The translations under genes and the position numbers were made by a program. DNA of 64,000 bases from Azolla caroliniana (lineage: Eukaryota; Polypodiophyta). Every line of letters starts with the position of its first letter. Position 1 is the first letter of the stretch. Location: assembly GCA_043228905.1 (NCBI GenBank), contig JBHGNT010000010.1, positions 5,394,001 to 5,458,000 of the forward strand. The letters are read 5' to 3'. Positions 1 to 12,997 of the stretch are shown piece by piece. The notes under the pieces were generated by a model. It had not been told where the DNA came from, ran no database searches, and saw nothing but the letters and a program-made list of their open reading frames with translations.

Positions 1-1115
1 GGAGCTTTTGCTGAAGTGGGTAGTGTGGTTCATCCCAGTATAGCCAACAAAGGCTGCCAGTCAAGAGGCTGTAAGTATTTCCATCGATATTTCTTGGAGA
101 AGGAAAGTATAATGCAGGAGAGTGGAATTGGGTGAAAGAGTATCGTATGCATAGTGGCAGCTATGACAAATCCCCAAAGTGGAACGCTATTTTATCCAGA
201 CTTTGCAAAGTACTGCCACCACCTATGGACATTTTAATTCAAGAGAATGAGAATGAGAATGAGGATGGGTGAACCGTTTTCTTGAAAAAAGCCACTCATA
301 TTATGCCTTTATGACAAAGGGATCCATTCTCACCTTTTTTAGCAATGCCAGGAAAGAAAACATAGCTATTATATGGTATTCAGCATAGAGACATGGATAA
401 AGAGAGAGTCCCTTGTTTTGCCACTGCTTTTCATGATATCAAGTTTGCTTGAGATAAAAGAAGAAATGGACACCTTTTTTGTTTGCAACATGGTGGGCAT
501 AAAGCCAACAGGTCAATCCAAAGATAGATGGACTTAAACTTGAGATAATAAGCTTCTCTAACCAGCGGAATGCTCAGTTTCTATCATTACTTGGAGCATG
601 GAGTCCGGTGTCGAAGCAAAGAAAGGATATCTAGCTTAATTTTTGCACTTTGTTTATGCAGCATTCTTGTATCCAAATAATTTAGAACAACAAAAATGTG
701 AAAAATACATATTTCAAGGATTGGCTGCCATGTGAAACTCATTTTGCTGATTGACTTCTTCTGAGCATTTGTTTTCCTTCTTCTTGGTGAGTCTTGTACC
801 ATTGGATAACCTCATTCTGCAAACTTAATTTGAGGGGTCAGAAATCTCTTTTGTAGGTTACAAGAATAGGAAATGGAGGAATGCTTCAGAAATTACCATG
901 TAATGCATGCCGTTTATCGCCATTTCTTTACATCATCCCATTGATCTTTGATATATACCATCTACCTTCATCATTTCTGCTGTTAATTAAACACTGCATA
1001 AAGGTAGATAGATTGTACATACATATTGAAGGCGTTGGTAACTTGACATTGTTAAGATTAAAATATATTTCAAATGTTAGACACAAACTTGGAAATCAGT
1101 GTAAGCTCCTAGATT
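1..1115. other. AT-rich sequence with no recognisable gene
   Basis: Only short open frames without family resemblance occur on either strand, and I recognise no RNA gene or element end. It may be intergenic DNA or the eroded remains of an old element. Confidence 0.5.
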
Positions 1116-1568
1116 AAGCTAGAAATAAGTTTACCACACTTTTTGTAACAAATTCATTTGGTTAAAAGACATCTTTTTGTTGACGCCAAATAAGAGCTCT
1201 TCAACCTAATCCCAATTTGAAATAACAATGTTGCCAAGGCTTCACTTAATGGTACTATTGACACTTAAGCTAGAAATAAGTTTGCCACACTTTTTGAAAC
1301 AATTTCAATTGGTTAGAATGCATCTTTTTGTTGATGCCAAATAAGAGCTCTTCAACCTAATCGCAATTTGAAATAACAATGTTGCCAAGGCTTCACTTAA
1401 TGGTAGTATTGACACTTAAGCTAGAAATAAGTTTGCCACACTTTTCAAAACAATTTCAATCAGTTAAAAGTCATCTTTTTGTTGACGCCGAGTGAGAGCT
1501 CTTCAACCTAATCACAATTTGAAATAACAATGTTGCCAAGGTTTCACTTAAAGGTAGTATTGACATTC
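1116..1568. repeat. Tandem repeat, three copies of 151 bp
   Basis: The phrase AAGCTAGAAATAAGTTT recurs at 1116, 1267 and 1418, an exact 151-bp spacing. The rest of each unit matches too, including GAGCTCTTCAACCTAATC and AACAATGTTGCCAAGG. Copies differ by scattered substitutions, so the array is not very recent. It has no coding sense. Confidence 0.93.
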
Positions 1569-2028
1569 CCAGCTAATCTTGACCTAGAAATCGTCTAAAC
1601 TAGCATTGGGCTTCTTCCTCAACTTATAACTGACCTTACACACATACACACACATACATCAACATCATAGACAAATGATGAATTATGAATAAGACAAAGG
1701 TGGTGTAAGGGAAATGAATGGCGACACATGTGGCAGTAGTCAAGATGGTGGACAAATACTTATTCTATGTGAAAACATCACAAGAAAACAATTGAACTCT
1801 ATTTTTAGTACAAAATCATAACAAGCCTCACTAGAATGCTAGGTTTTTTATAGAGAAAGTGGAAAATTTAGAAACTATTTAAAGAGTGCCAGGTTGGCAA
1901 AGTAAGAAGTGTCACTATCTTGTTGGCTAGTTCCCAATTCAATAGATTTCGCAAATGTTAGCTTGTTATAGTAGGAGAGAGAGTGTGCATGTAGCTAGTG
2001 TGTGTCCTAGGTTTGGGTAAGCATGGAG
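1569..2028. other. Non-coding spacer upstream of the RRM gene
   Basis: AT-rich sequence with a short CA-rich run near 1638-1660. I see no gene, RNA or element end. Confidence 0.5.
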
Positions 2029-2176
2029 GTTTAGGGTTTAGGGGTATTTTGAGTAATTTCCCTAAACTTGTTTACTATGTGTCGATTTTTAGGAATGATT
2101 GGAAATTGGAATGCAAGGGTATTTTGCTTAACTTCCCAAAACTTCTGTACTATTGGGTGTTTAGGGTTTAGGGTTT
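2029..2176 (+). promoter_or_regulatory. Telo-box-like motifs upstream of the RRM gene
   Basis: Tandem TTTAGGG units occur near 2029-2044 and 2159-2176. On the opposite strand they read AAACCCTAA, the plant telo-box found upstream of many housekeeping genes. They lie 570-715 bp before the start codon of the RRM gene. A regulatory role is inference, because such short motifs can arise by chance or from telomere-like insertion. Confidence 0.35.
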
Positions 2177-2590
2177 TGGGGGTACATATTTCAGGAATGA
2201 TTGGAAATGGGAATGCAACTTGCATTGGGCACGGTTTCGGCTCAAACCGAACCGAACCGTGGTTTATTGGTTCAAAGATAAATAAATCGTTTAGTTTGGT
2301 TTCAAATATTATGATCCGGTTTGGTTCGGTTTCGAATTTTGTGGTTTAGTGGCTTATCGGTTTAGTGGTTTCAGTTCGGTTTGGTTTTGAATTTCACGGT
2401 TTAGTGGTTTAGCGGTTTCGGCTTATGTGGTTTGGTTTAAAGGTTTAAAAGTTTTGAATGTTTAAAGGTTTATAGGTTTATCGGTTTGGTTTGAATAAAC
2501 GAGGAGTTTTTGGGGGATATTTCAGGAATTATTGGAAATTGAAGTGCAAGGGTATTTTTTTGCATAATTTCCCTAAACTTGTTTTCTTTG
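2040..2590. repeat. Dispersed ~85-bp repeat (3 copies) around CGGTTT-rich simple sequence
   Basis: A block containing CAGGAATGATTGGAAATTG, GGGTATTTTG and TTCCCTAAACTTG appears at about 2045-2130, 2130-2215 and 2510-2585. Between the second and third copies, about 2230-2490 is cryptically simple sequence built from GGTTTGGTTCGGTTT and its variants. A short inverted stretch (AAACCGAACC) opens it near 2252. The block ends about 150 bp before the RRM start codon, so it forms the proximal upstream region of that gene. Confidence 0.7.
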
Positions 2591-2743
2591 CTTTTTTTGT
2601 TTTGTTTTGTTTTTACTTTCGCCTTTTCTCTTTCATTGCGCGTTCTCATCTGCAAGAAGAAAGACGAGCGCAGGTTTTTAGGGTTTCTCAGATCTGTGTC
2701 TGTGTCTCTTCTCTCCTTCTCCCCTTCTCCCTGCAGATAGTTT

Positions 2744-5700
2744 ATGGCGGATTATTGGCGCTTCTCAGACCGAGCTCCTCCTCTCTCAGTTCCGCCCAAG
2801 AGGCCTCGTGCAGAACACGGTATGTATCCGCAATCATGTGTTTACGTATAATTTTTTTCATTTTCCTTCCGTTCTTTTAGATCTGTTTAAATTATATGAC
2901 TGTCTCCTCTGTAAATTTTCGATCTACATAAAGAACCTTGGATTTCATCGTATTTTGCTTTGTCTAATTGTATCACAATAAGCTGCGATTTGACTTTCTT
3001 TTCTGTTAAAAAACCGTGAATTTTCTCTATACGATCTGTAAACAAGTTTTGTCATTTCCTAAAAAATCGTGAATTTTCTCTTTAGGATTTGCAAAAAATC
3101 CTCTGAATTTTGTGCTTCAAACTGAAAGAAAATCTCACATGTATAAAAGCTCAAAATATTCGTTTTTATGACTCTCCTATCACGAAAACATCCAGCTTTC
3201 TCTTTTCTTGACCAGAAAACATCTCCAATTGTCCTCTACCTCATCTGTGAAAACTTCGGATGACTGTTTTTACCTTATTTGTAAGACTGTTTAATGTACA
3301 ATGTCAATGTTGCACCAAAGAGAATATCCTCAAATTCTTTTGCTTCATTTTCACCCATAATTACCTCAATTTTTGCAGAGGATATTCCTCCAGGCACTGG
3401 AATTTTGCAGTCTGAAGAGCCTCGATATGATGGTAGAGATGGACGCTTCTCATGGAGAGAACCGGAATCTCTAGGGTTTGGAGGGAACATGGTATGTAGT
3501 TTTATGAATTAACTCTTCAATTGCTTAAAAACATTGACAAAATCCCATTGGCATTGTCGGTGCATTTTCGTGAAGTATCCAAAAAATTCATTTACTTTTA
3601 GTTTGATTTGTTTTCTTGTCATTAGTTGGATACATTCTCTTGTAGTTTGAAGAGAATGCGTGTCCTCAACTTGGACACAGCGCTGATTCTTTATCATTTT
3701 TGGATATTTCCTGACCTTAGGTTTGATGCACTTTTTGGGGGGGGTCACTATGAAATATGTGTCATTATCCATCACTTTAAAGGGTAGTTTTTATGTACCC
3801 CTTTCTCGTGTTTGTACTTGAAATTGTGTTTACATTTTCTATATTTAAAAGAGTTTTTTAAGATTGAATAAAACAAGGACATCTTTAACTAAAAATCAAC
3901 AGAAAAGGTGGTCTTAAAGTAGACCTTGAATGCACACAATGTAGCAGGTGTGCTTATAATGAACCCACCTAATAAATTTTTGTGGAGTTCTGAAAAGTCC
4001 ATATCTTTATTTTCATGCATTTTCCTGGATTTTAAAGTTTGCTTTCAATTTTCAAGAAGTTTGTCTTTTTTATTTTTCTTGATGCATTTTCTTTTCTGAG
4101 GGAATGTCAACGAGTCTTAATTTATTGCATTGTTTTCCAGAATGCATATGGATCAGGTGGCACAATTTCTGGCTCGGATATGGTAGGATTTGGAGGAGGT
4201 GGGCAGCCTTTCTCAAGTATTAATCCTTCTGGTAATCTTGGCCTTCCAAACATGGGTTTATCTTCTTTGAATGGTCCTCAAGGAGGGCAAATACCTGGAG
4301 GGTCTGAACGAGGTATTCTAAAACCACCCCAAATGAGTGGTGGAGGGAGACTAGATTATCATCACGGGCATGATTCTCTACTTGGAGGACCAGCAGGCCT
4401 TGGAGTAGTCCCTCCTGATGCTACACCGACTTTGTATGTGGAAGGAATTCCCTCAGATTGTACTCGAAGAGAAGCAGCTCGTATCCATATCTAATCTCCT
4501 TCTTTTATCAATGATTGCTAATTTCACAGGTTTTTATTCTATTTTTTAATGATGTATGTAAGTCTCCTCAATGTGGAATTCTAGATATCTTTCGACCTTT
4601 TGTTGGATTTAAGGACATACGATTAGTGCGCAAAGATGCGAAACGGGTTAGTTGATTAGCTTTTGTCCCATATAACAAAGTTTCAAGAGATTTTTGTAGA
4701 CAGATACACTGCTTTTAATTGGTCTAACCTGTGAGTCAATTAGTGGCAACGATTCAGTTAACTACTTTTAACTAGAGCTTAGGTGTTCACTTATTAGGAG
4801 TAATATGTGAGTCAACCAGTTACACCTAATCAAGGTTTCAGAACTTTTTGTAGTGTGTATGTGTTTTGAAGCCAAGTCTTGCTTTTCATGCATTCATTTG
4901 TTGAAGTTGTTTCTCAATGATTTTAAAGCTATCAAGTATTTTGTTTCTGGTCTTTTGATTCTTGATGCTGTTTCATTTTGCAAATGTTCAGCCTGGAGGG
5001 GATCAGTTTACACTGTGCTTCGTAGACTTCACAGATCCAAAGTGTGCTTCAATTGCATTGGAGGCCTTACAAGGTATGTTATGGTGTTTACAATGTCTCA
5101 TATACAATTCAATGTTTGAAATGTTTTTGTTTATAGACCTAAGGAGGTTTCAAGCGACTTAATTGTCAAATTTTTCATTGGCTAAAATTATGACGGATAT
5201 ACTTACAAGTCCATGCAGAGCAGTTATTTTTTATGGCATTGGTAGGTATTTTCTTGATATTGCCAACAGCCATTATGAAATTTACTTACCATTGTTTAGA
5301 GGCTTCAACCGGCCAATAGCTCAAAATATTGGCTGTAATAAAATTGTTTATATCTGTTTTCATCATTATTTTCTTGCAGTCGCATGTTACTAAGGGCAAA
5401 TCCTTAGTCCTTAATAGTAATTTCTGAGTAGTCAGTCTTAAGAACGCAGGAGAAAAGTTTATTTAAAAAAAGTTTTACACGTGCTATATATCCAACCAAA
5501 TTTGGAGGTGTTTGTTGCGATGTCTGATATATTACTTGGCCCTGTTGTTTCTAAGGACACTCATTGCAAATGATGAGTAATCATTCCTTCGATTTGTCCA
5601 TGGTGCGTTCTTTCATACAGTGTTCTCACTTAACATTTATCCTTATCAATCCACTGAATTCAATCGTTTAGTAGAAGGTATTGGATCATTGATAACAGGC

Positions 5701-6118
5701 CACTTTCTGGGAAGTTATAACAGTGTTGTCATTCTAAGGGTTCTTTTTAAAGTAGAGCTACTGATTGCACTCATTAATAGCGCGTCACTTTTTTCGCCTA
5801 GTTAAAAAGATATTATTATTCTGCATTTTTCTGGCTAACATCTAAGTTTTGAAACGTATATCTAGTTCGTCGGCGGCTTCTTTTCCACCTTCGCTCAAAA
5901 CCTACCACGTAAATCATAAAAATCGTTTTTCAGGATATAAGTTCGACGAAACAGACGGAAGTTCCGAAATGCTACGATTGCAGTATTCTCGTTTCCCGGG
6001 GACTCGCCCTCCTTCACGTGATATTCCGGGTCCACGTGAGGCTCCTCAAGGGGGTCGGGGACGGGGACGGGGCCGTGGTCGTGACTCTTTCAATTCTAAC
6101 CGTCCGTTTCGACATTGA
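2744..6118 (+). CDS. RRM RNA-binding protein, nuclear-speckle RNA-binding (NSR)-like, six exons
   Basis: Six exons join in frame to 285 residues: 2744-2819, 3379-3491, 4141-4480, 4585-4646, 4992-5073 and 5934-6118. All five introns have GT..AG ends. The protein opens MADYWRF, then has a Gly/Ser/Pro-rich linker, then one RRM at about residues 140-250. RNP2 is TLYVEGIPSDCTRRE and RNP1 lies in GDQFTLCFVDFTDP. The tail is Arg/Gly-rich (residues 265-275) and ends at TGA. This order matches the plant family of Arabidopsis NSRA/NSRB, nuclear proteins that bind pre-mRNA and long non-coding RNA and modulate alternative splicing. That function is inferred from family resemblance. The first exon also holds a KRPR basic patch. 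The RRM is complete and no exon is broken. Exon 6 is richer in CpG than the other exons. Exact orthology to NSRA or NSRB cannot be settled here. Confidence 0.87.
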
Positions 6119-9100
6119 TTCCTAGTCGTAACTTAACTTTCTCACGTGCGCGATGTGATCTGAAATCAGGCTAAACATATATATGCTTTGATCATGGGGA
6201 TTAAGTTAATATTAGTATGATCAATCTATAAAAAGCGAATGTACCTCTGACGACATGTTTTGTGTGAGCCGTGTTTATCAAGTGAATGTACCCTAAGGCT
6301 TAGACGACACGTTCTGTATGTTTATCATTATATGCTCGATTTGGGCTTGCTTACTAATCAGATTCGTATTTTAATCACTTTTAATTTTACGGCTCAGATT
6401 GGTATCTTAATTGCTTTTAATTTGACGGTTTGACTTATCGTTAGTAGTGTCTAGAACCTGGAAAGATATCCATATATGGCATGGGTTTATATGCAGTCTG
6501 TGATCATTGCCCCTGTTTGTCTTCATGGAGATAAAGTAGCAATGTACCTGCTGCATCCAATGATAGGGCTAGTTTGTATATCTACTGGGTATATTACTAG
6601 ATACAGTTGGATCATATACTTTTTATCACCATATATATAGTTGGAAATTGTGGGAATGAATGTGAGGTCAAATTCCATTATATCTTTTTTTGATTCTGCT
6701 TGCAAACTACCCCGTCTATTTTATTCACCCTCTGTTATTATTGCTAATTTTTCCTTCTTGGAGTATAGCTCAGGCAATTTACTTTATATTTATTTTGAAC
6801 ATAATTGATTTGAGCATAAAGGGAGCACCAGGCCATCATCTTCTATATCTAGAATACTCAGCTCTATATGCCAGCCATTCCTTTTTATGAGGTTGGTTGT
6901 TTCAGTTTCAAACTATTTTGTTTCAGGTTGCACAGATTAACCTGTCAGATGTAAAACTGATCATGTCACTATTATCTGGCATATGTGAGTGAACTGGAAC
7001 TGCTACCACATCTATTGTTTATTCCCATTGTTAGTTGTGCTTGCTGGCATCAACTAGTTAACCTACTATGTGGAGCTGGAAATTGAACTGATGTTTGATG
7101 TGTAGCATCACAGTCGATTGTTTACCATATGGTTACTTTGGATGATGCCGAAGTCAGCATATAAAGAGAGGTGTTATACCATACTATCCTCTACTATATA
7201 TAGAAGGCTTGGTTCAATATGCCAGCCACCACTTTTTATGAGTTTGATTGTTTCGGTTTGTTTAAACTGTTTTTGCTCAGGCGAATGTGAATGAACTCAA
7301 CATTCTTTATTCCCATTGGCATTAACCATTTACCTCCTATCTATGGAGTAGGAAATTGAGCCTGTTAAACTTGGGCGCAGAAGGGTACTCTCCATTGTTT
7401 TCAAAAACTCTATTAACACTGTAAAATGTTGCAGAACATATGATTCCAAGCTTATCAATGCATGCGTGTTTACTGGGAATTAATATTTTACATTCTCCAA
7501 TCCATGGATACATACTACAATGTGATGCCTTCACAATACAATTTGATGCTATGCAATGTCATTAATTTAGCTTTTGCTACTATTATGAATGTCGGGAATG
7601 AAAATTTGTGTGCTCTTTACCACAAATAAGTTTCTATCCATCCTTGGAATGTATTACGAATCATGTTTGGATTGAAAGTATAAAGATTGTTGTGTTTACT
7701 TTGCTAAGAATATTTTGCTGACAATGTTAATAATATACTGTAGTTGAGGTGCCGAATGTGTTTAAATGGAAATTTAAATAAGACAAGCAAATGCAGTTAG
7801 TGATGTGATATGAGCCAAGCATGGTCTTTGAGCTCCTCAACATAGGAAGATTTTCATGGGAACTAATGTATATTTATCCAATGTGGAGAGGGTATTCAGC
7901 AACATATTCAATAACCAAGAGTAAGTAGTGCATGTTGATAAAACGCCTCAAATCTCTAATTCCACAATTGTTCAAATTGTGGGATGTTTAGTAATTTGTA
8001 TTAAAATAGATGCATTGATTTGTAACTCTAGTTATGACTTGCGTTTGCTCAAGCATATCAAAGCAATTGGTTTCTCTACAAGCTGACTTTGTGATATTAC
8101 ATTTGGTCCTAATTATAATGATAATTGAATGATCAATTACAAACCTCTATTGGGTAACGATGTTGTCTCCTAAGTTATGTACATTGCCTTCCATGATTGT
8201 GTCATATATTATTGTGTATTTGAGGTCATGGCTCATCAATAAGAACAGTCACTGTAATGAAAGCACTTTGGATTCTTTGCTGCTAAGACAATTCTCTTAT
8301 AAAGTTATGGCGCGGTAACAAAAATGCCTGAAATAAGTAAGATCAACTTCATGTATGAGAGCTCAAAGTTACTACTATCTAGTTAGTGATTTAATCATCA
8401 ATATAAATAGATAAATGAATCAATAAAAGCTTTGAGCTAAATTATAAGAACTCGAAGTTTGCTTTGGTCTATGAGTTGGCAACATAATCATCACTTTCAA
8501 TAAATGAATGGATTTATTCAGAAATGTATCCACTTATTATCCTTGAACATTGTTATAAGTTGGTAGTTGATAGGGATAACTAATAAAATATGGAAAATTT
8601 TATACTACTCTGTGGTTACAGTAGGACCACATGTGGAGTGAAGATACAGTGCAATGAAGCTGAGCATTGAAGTCAAGAAATCAAACAGTGAATATCTAAT
8701 AGCTGATTATATCCTACCAATAATTTTTTGAATTTGTCTTGAATGTCTACAACATTAACATGTGTAACATAAATAGAGAGCATTTGATAAAACAATATAA
8801 ACATGGATATTCAAAAACCCAAACTAAAAGTTGAAAGCTTTGCGTTGATAGTTATCATCCAAATTGGATCCATTATCATGGATACCGATCACTTTTGAGT
8901 GCTTGTTTTATTATGGGTATATATAAGTAAACATTGGAAGTCTGATAGGTATGCCATAGGATAATATCAATGCAGAAGAGCATAATAATCTATAACCACC
9001 TTTTCATCTCGAGGAGGCTGAGACCCATTGCACCTACATGCATATGTTGACATTGCGTCTCATCTTCTCATTTTACAAGGTACAGAAAAGATAGGTGGAA

Positions 9101-9336
9101 AATTATTTTACTAGGAATAAGAAAGGTCTATATATCATTCTGATAAGCTTCACCATTATAGATCCAGGCCCATTTCTGTCTCTTCACCATGTAAATCTCA
9201 TGTCATCATCAATGGATTCTATATGTGAGTAATGTAAAAGAATGTGGTTAATCATATGTTCTGGGGACAATTCTCTAGTGCCCCTCTAAAGTAGCTGTTG
9301 AGATCCAACTAGACCACACAATATATTTGTCGGTAT
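6119..9336. other. Intergenic region between two convergent genes
   Basis: AT-rich DNA of 3.2 kb without a supportable gene. It should hold the 3' untranslated regions of both flanking genes, which point toward each other. A phrase with ATATGCCAGCCA, CTTTTTATGAG and TTGTTTC occurs twice (about 6830-6925 and 7178-7285), an old local duplication. Open frames here are at most 66 codons and resemble nothing. Confidence 0.6.
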
Positions 9337-12300
9337 TCATTCATCCACAAAGACCTTACTCTGTAGCTGGTAAGCCTTCGTGAAGAAGAAGGGCCAGCTA
9401 AGATATGTTGAAGTAACACAACTGAAAGTAGAAGCACCAAGCATCATATTCATGACAACAATTTGAAGTTGAATAGCTTCGATCGGAGATGCCCCACCCA
9501 TTATTAATCCTGTCATTGCTCCTGGAAGACTAATCAAGCCAACCGTTTTTGCATTATCTATCACCGGCGCAAGGGCGACAACCAATGCCCTTCTCACTTG
9601 CTTGATAGTGGCTTGTCTTGGGGTTGCTCCTAAGGCTAGTGCTGTCTCTACCTAGTACAGTAACACAAGAGCCCCCACAAGGTGTCAATTCAACAAACGA
9701 TGAGAAAAGAGCAAAAAAAAAATGTCAACAAGGTTTAAACTCATGTAGCAATGAGAAGAGAGACAAACTCCAAATAATCAGAAATATGTGGGGGTCAAAG
9801 TAGCCATGAGAGGAGAAGAAAACTCTGATGCACACAAGGAAAAACTTCATTGACCATAACATATGAAGACAAGAAATGAACTAACAATTAGAACAGATAA
9901 TTGTCCATGAGGAAAACAACAATGTCTGCCAAAGTTGTCTGATCAAAATAGCAACTAAGAGAGGCAAAACCTCGAATAACAAGGCATCAAGTTAACTAGC
10001 AATGAGATGACACAGAACATTGAAAGCCTATAGGGTGTTAACTCAACTAGCAATAAGAACAATGAAGAACTACAATGCCAACTGACTTAAACTACCAATG
10101 GGAGGAGAGAAAAAATCCGATGCTCAGCATAAAGTGTGAAATCAAAGTAGAAGTGGGAATAGGAAAAAAGGAATCAACAAAGGAAAATTTTAATGCTGCC
10201 CACAAGGTGTGCACTCAAACGACCAGTGAGAACAGAGAACAAACACGACAAGGTTAAGAAATAGGAACAACGCAAAACTACGGCCCCAACAAGATGTGAG
10301 CAATGAGAAAAGAGAGATTATGTAGATTTTTTAATGTCCATGGGACTGAAATCTGATCTATAGGATGTGCAGACAAGCTCCATGGTGAGGATCGAGTTTG
10401 CATGCTCACAATTTTATGACTTTGATGCTATGGTATAAATCACCATGGCAACGACTAGGGAGATGATGATGATAAATTAATGTCCACGGAGGTCTAACAA
10501 TCGTTACAAAGCACTCGGTCTAGTTTCATAGATGGGGCGATTTTGATATGGTAGAACAAAATGGACAAAGAGAAAAAGCTGAAATGAAAACTAAGCTTGT
10601 TGCGTAATCAACGTAAAACAATAGAAAAAGTGGGCCCAAAAAAAAAAACTTTACTATGTACTACTGACCAGACTTTGCTGGATTTTAAGGTCGTCACGGA
10701 GGCGTCTTAGGGTAACTCCCGTGGTAGTCATCGAGTTTCCGACCATCATGCCAGCTATAGGGATGATATAGCGAGGTGTGAAAGGGAAGACTCTCAAGAC
10801 AACGAGAAGCATCATTGTGATGGATGTCCCTAGTAGTATAGAAGCCCCAGCAACATATTTCCCATGTGGGACATGTTTAGCTCTCTGCCCTGCCGTGTAT
10901 CCCGCAACTGCCACCTGTACAATATCACAAAGCTGTTTTAGTTCTAAAATTTCCCCGATTTGCCCCAATACACCGATAAATAAATTAGGTGGGGAACCCC
11001 CCAAAATACCAGCAATTTTCTTTTATATCCTGAAATACCCCTGAATTTTCGTCATTCTTCCAAATGCCCTTTGTCAACCCCTTGAAAGAGAGACAGAGGG
11101 GATGGATTGATCATACAATTGCTGAAATAGAATATATAGTAGGTAAACAAAACACGAACGAATGCACCATATAGTTGCTCCAATAAAACAAATGTTACCA
11201 TTTCAAGGGTTGTCCAAGGGCATTTAGGGAAATAATGAGAACTCGGGCATTTGCGAACATTATAGTATAACAAAACTTGAGGAAACTAAGTAAGATTTGT
11301 TGCAATAAACCCAACTCACATATATTTATGAGGTTTGTTAGTGTTTATTATTTCATTGAAAGAAATCCCCACTTAATTAAGCAAGAGCTCAACCATCAAG
11401 TTTTTGTTACCAAGAAATTGATAGCCACTTTCAGAAGTTCTTCAAATAAAGCTCAACATAACTAGTGAGCTGCTCAAAGCATCAAATAGTTTTCATTGCC
11501 AAGAAAGCACTATAACAAGAATCGGAGAATTGATATTTCAATCTCATTGGAAACATAAATCATTGAAGAAGCTCAACTGCACTAATTTTTATAAAATTGT
11601 TTTCATCACAAATAAAGCATTAGAACTCCAAATCTCCTAGCACACTTTCATTGGGCACAGATCATTCATGCTAAGCCCAACTTAACAAATGCTCAATTAA
11701 TAATAAAAAAGGAATTTAATTTGCAATTCATTGCAAACAAAGCATTACAGCAAAGATTAGTAGTAGAAGAAGAAAATTTCATCTCAAAATGATGTGGCAC
11801 TGTCTACCCCACTTCCATGGGATCAGAATTCATGAAAATAAAACGCAAATGACATAAATCAATGAAGCAACCACCAACAATTTCATTGCAAAAAGAAGCA
11901 TCAAGTATCTATATTATATTTCAATTGAACCATAAATAATGTTAACAAATCACAATTCAATCAATGGAAATCTGAATACTCAAAACATCAAAATTTTCCA
12001 TTGTAGAGGGAGCATAATAGCAAGAATCCTTTCAAGTACTCCAACTGGAACAATAAATCATTCAAACAAATCTGAACTCATCTGAAGTAAATTTGGATGC
12101 TCAAAACATCAAATTTTTGCATTGCCAAGAAAGCATAAGAGCAAGAAACCCTTGAAATCCTTCCATTTTTAACAGTAAAACCATTTAAAGAAATCCAGAT
12201 TTAAACTAACTGTATGCTTGAACCAATAAAAATATCTAGTTGCAAAGAGAAAAACATCATCATAGATTATAGCGAAGATTATTATAGGAAGAAAGACAGT

Positions 12301-12583
12301 AAGTCAAACTCACCATGAAAAGGTAGGCAAGGAGGATGTAGATCACATTTCCTTGAGAGAAAATGAATTCCAAGACGAACCCAATGATGGAAAGTTGAAT
12401 GAAAGATCGAAGAATAGCATATGCCATATCCTTCTCAATCTTCAGCCTCTGTATTATAGACAAGGTGATGGCCAACACAACAATCGCCAGAGCAGCCACC
12501 GGTTTGATCATACCACGTGCAAAGTCTTCCAAAGCAGAAAGATAATCATTCGTTAATAGAGAATCCATCATAATCATAATCAT
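9337..12583 (-). CDS. ALS3: ALS3-like (aluminium sensitive 3 / STAR2) membrane protein, three exons
   Basis: Minus-strand exons are 12583-12314, 10914-10669 and 9651-9337. All exon joins are phase 0 and give 276 residues, or 271 if the ATG at 12568 is used. Introns end GT..AG (first donor GTGAGT, second GTCAGT). The protein is a UPF0014/FetB-type permease with about seven hydrophobic segments. Conserved pieces include VAVAGYTAGQRAKHVP, FTPRYIIPIAGMMVGNSMT, ATPRQAT and KTVGLISLPGAMTGLIMGGA. Arabidopsis ALS3 is of similar length. In that family the protein pairs with the ABC ATPase STAR1 and supports aluminium tolerance, probably by moving a UDP-sugar or another substrate out of sensitive tissue. 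No STAR1 gene is in this window. An upstream in-frame ATG at 12679 would add an Arg-rich stretch from a TCT microsatellite, which I take as 5' untranslated. The coding frame is intact. Confidence 0.9.
9670..10325. repeat. Degenerate minisatellite in intron 2 of the ALS3-like gene
   Basis: A phrase like ACAAGGTnTnAACTCA..AGCAATGAGAAnAGAGA recurs with drift near 9677, 9728, 9985, 10030, 10203 and 10290. Spacing is irregular, so this is an old repeat and not a regular array. It lies wholly in the 1.0-kb intron. Confidence 0.6.
11340..12200. repeat. Degenerate A-rich repeat in intron 1 of the ALS3-like gene
   Basis: Phrases such as CAAAACATCAAATTTT, CATTGCCAAGAAAGCA and CAATAAATCATT recur about every 90-120 bp in the 1.4-kb intron. 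Copies are diverged. No coding sense or element ends are seen. Confidence 0.55.
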
Positions 12584-12672
12584 GGATCCTCTTCTTCTTC
12601 TTCTTCTTCTTCTGTTTCTGTTTCTGTTTATTCGATTTCTTCTTCTTCTACTGCTGCTTGTCTTCTTCTGTT
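12584..12672. repeat. TCT/CTT microsatellite just before the ALS3-like start
   Basis: Runs of CTT and TTCTGTTTCTG fill the stretch immediately 5' of the chosen ATG. On the gene strand this is GAA/AGA-rich. If translated from the ATG at 12679 it gives a long Arg tract not typical of the family, which is why I read it as leader sequence. Confidence 0.8.
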
Positions 12673-12997
12673 TTTGCACATTAGAGACAAGCCAAGCCGT
12701 GAAGATCGATATGCAGGAAATGTGGGCTTTCGAATTCCTGAAACTATGAAATCAATGGAAAACTCGGGATCTGTCAACGCAGGAAAAACATCAAACTTGA
12801 TAGTTGGCAGGGTATATTTGACTCTACTCGCAGAGGAATCTGGGTTTATGAGAAATAGCAGTCCATGCCCCTCCTCTCCTCAAAAAGCCATGCATATCTC
12901 TCTCTCTCCTCTTTTAAACTGGTTTTCACAAATCCCATCATCTGCCCTTCACCCAAGAGCCTCTCAGACTTGTGATGGTTTCTATGATTATGAATAT
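12673..12997. other. Upstream region of the ALS3-like gene
   Basis: This should hold the promoter of the minus-strand gene. A 112-codon plus-strand frame runs through it but has no family resemblance. A CT-rich stretch (about 12895-12915) could be a plant Y-patch, though it is also plain simple sequence. No convincing TATA box is identified. Confidence 0.35.

Noticed and set aside
587-802. 71-codon minus-strand frame
   Set aside because: No resemblance to a known family and no splice or promoter context.
2029-2185. Interstitial telomere
   Set aside because: Only two or three TTTAGGG units at each place, so telo-box motifs are the more modest reading.
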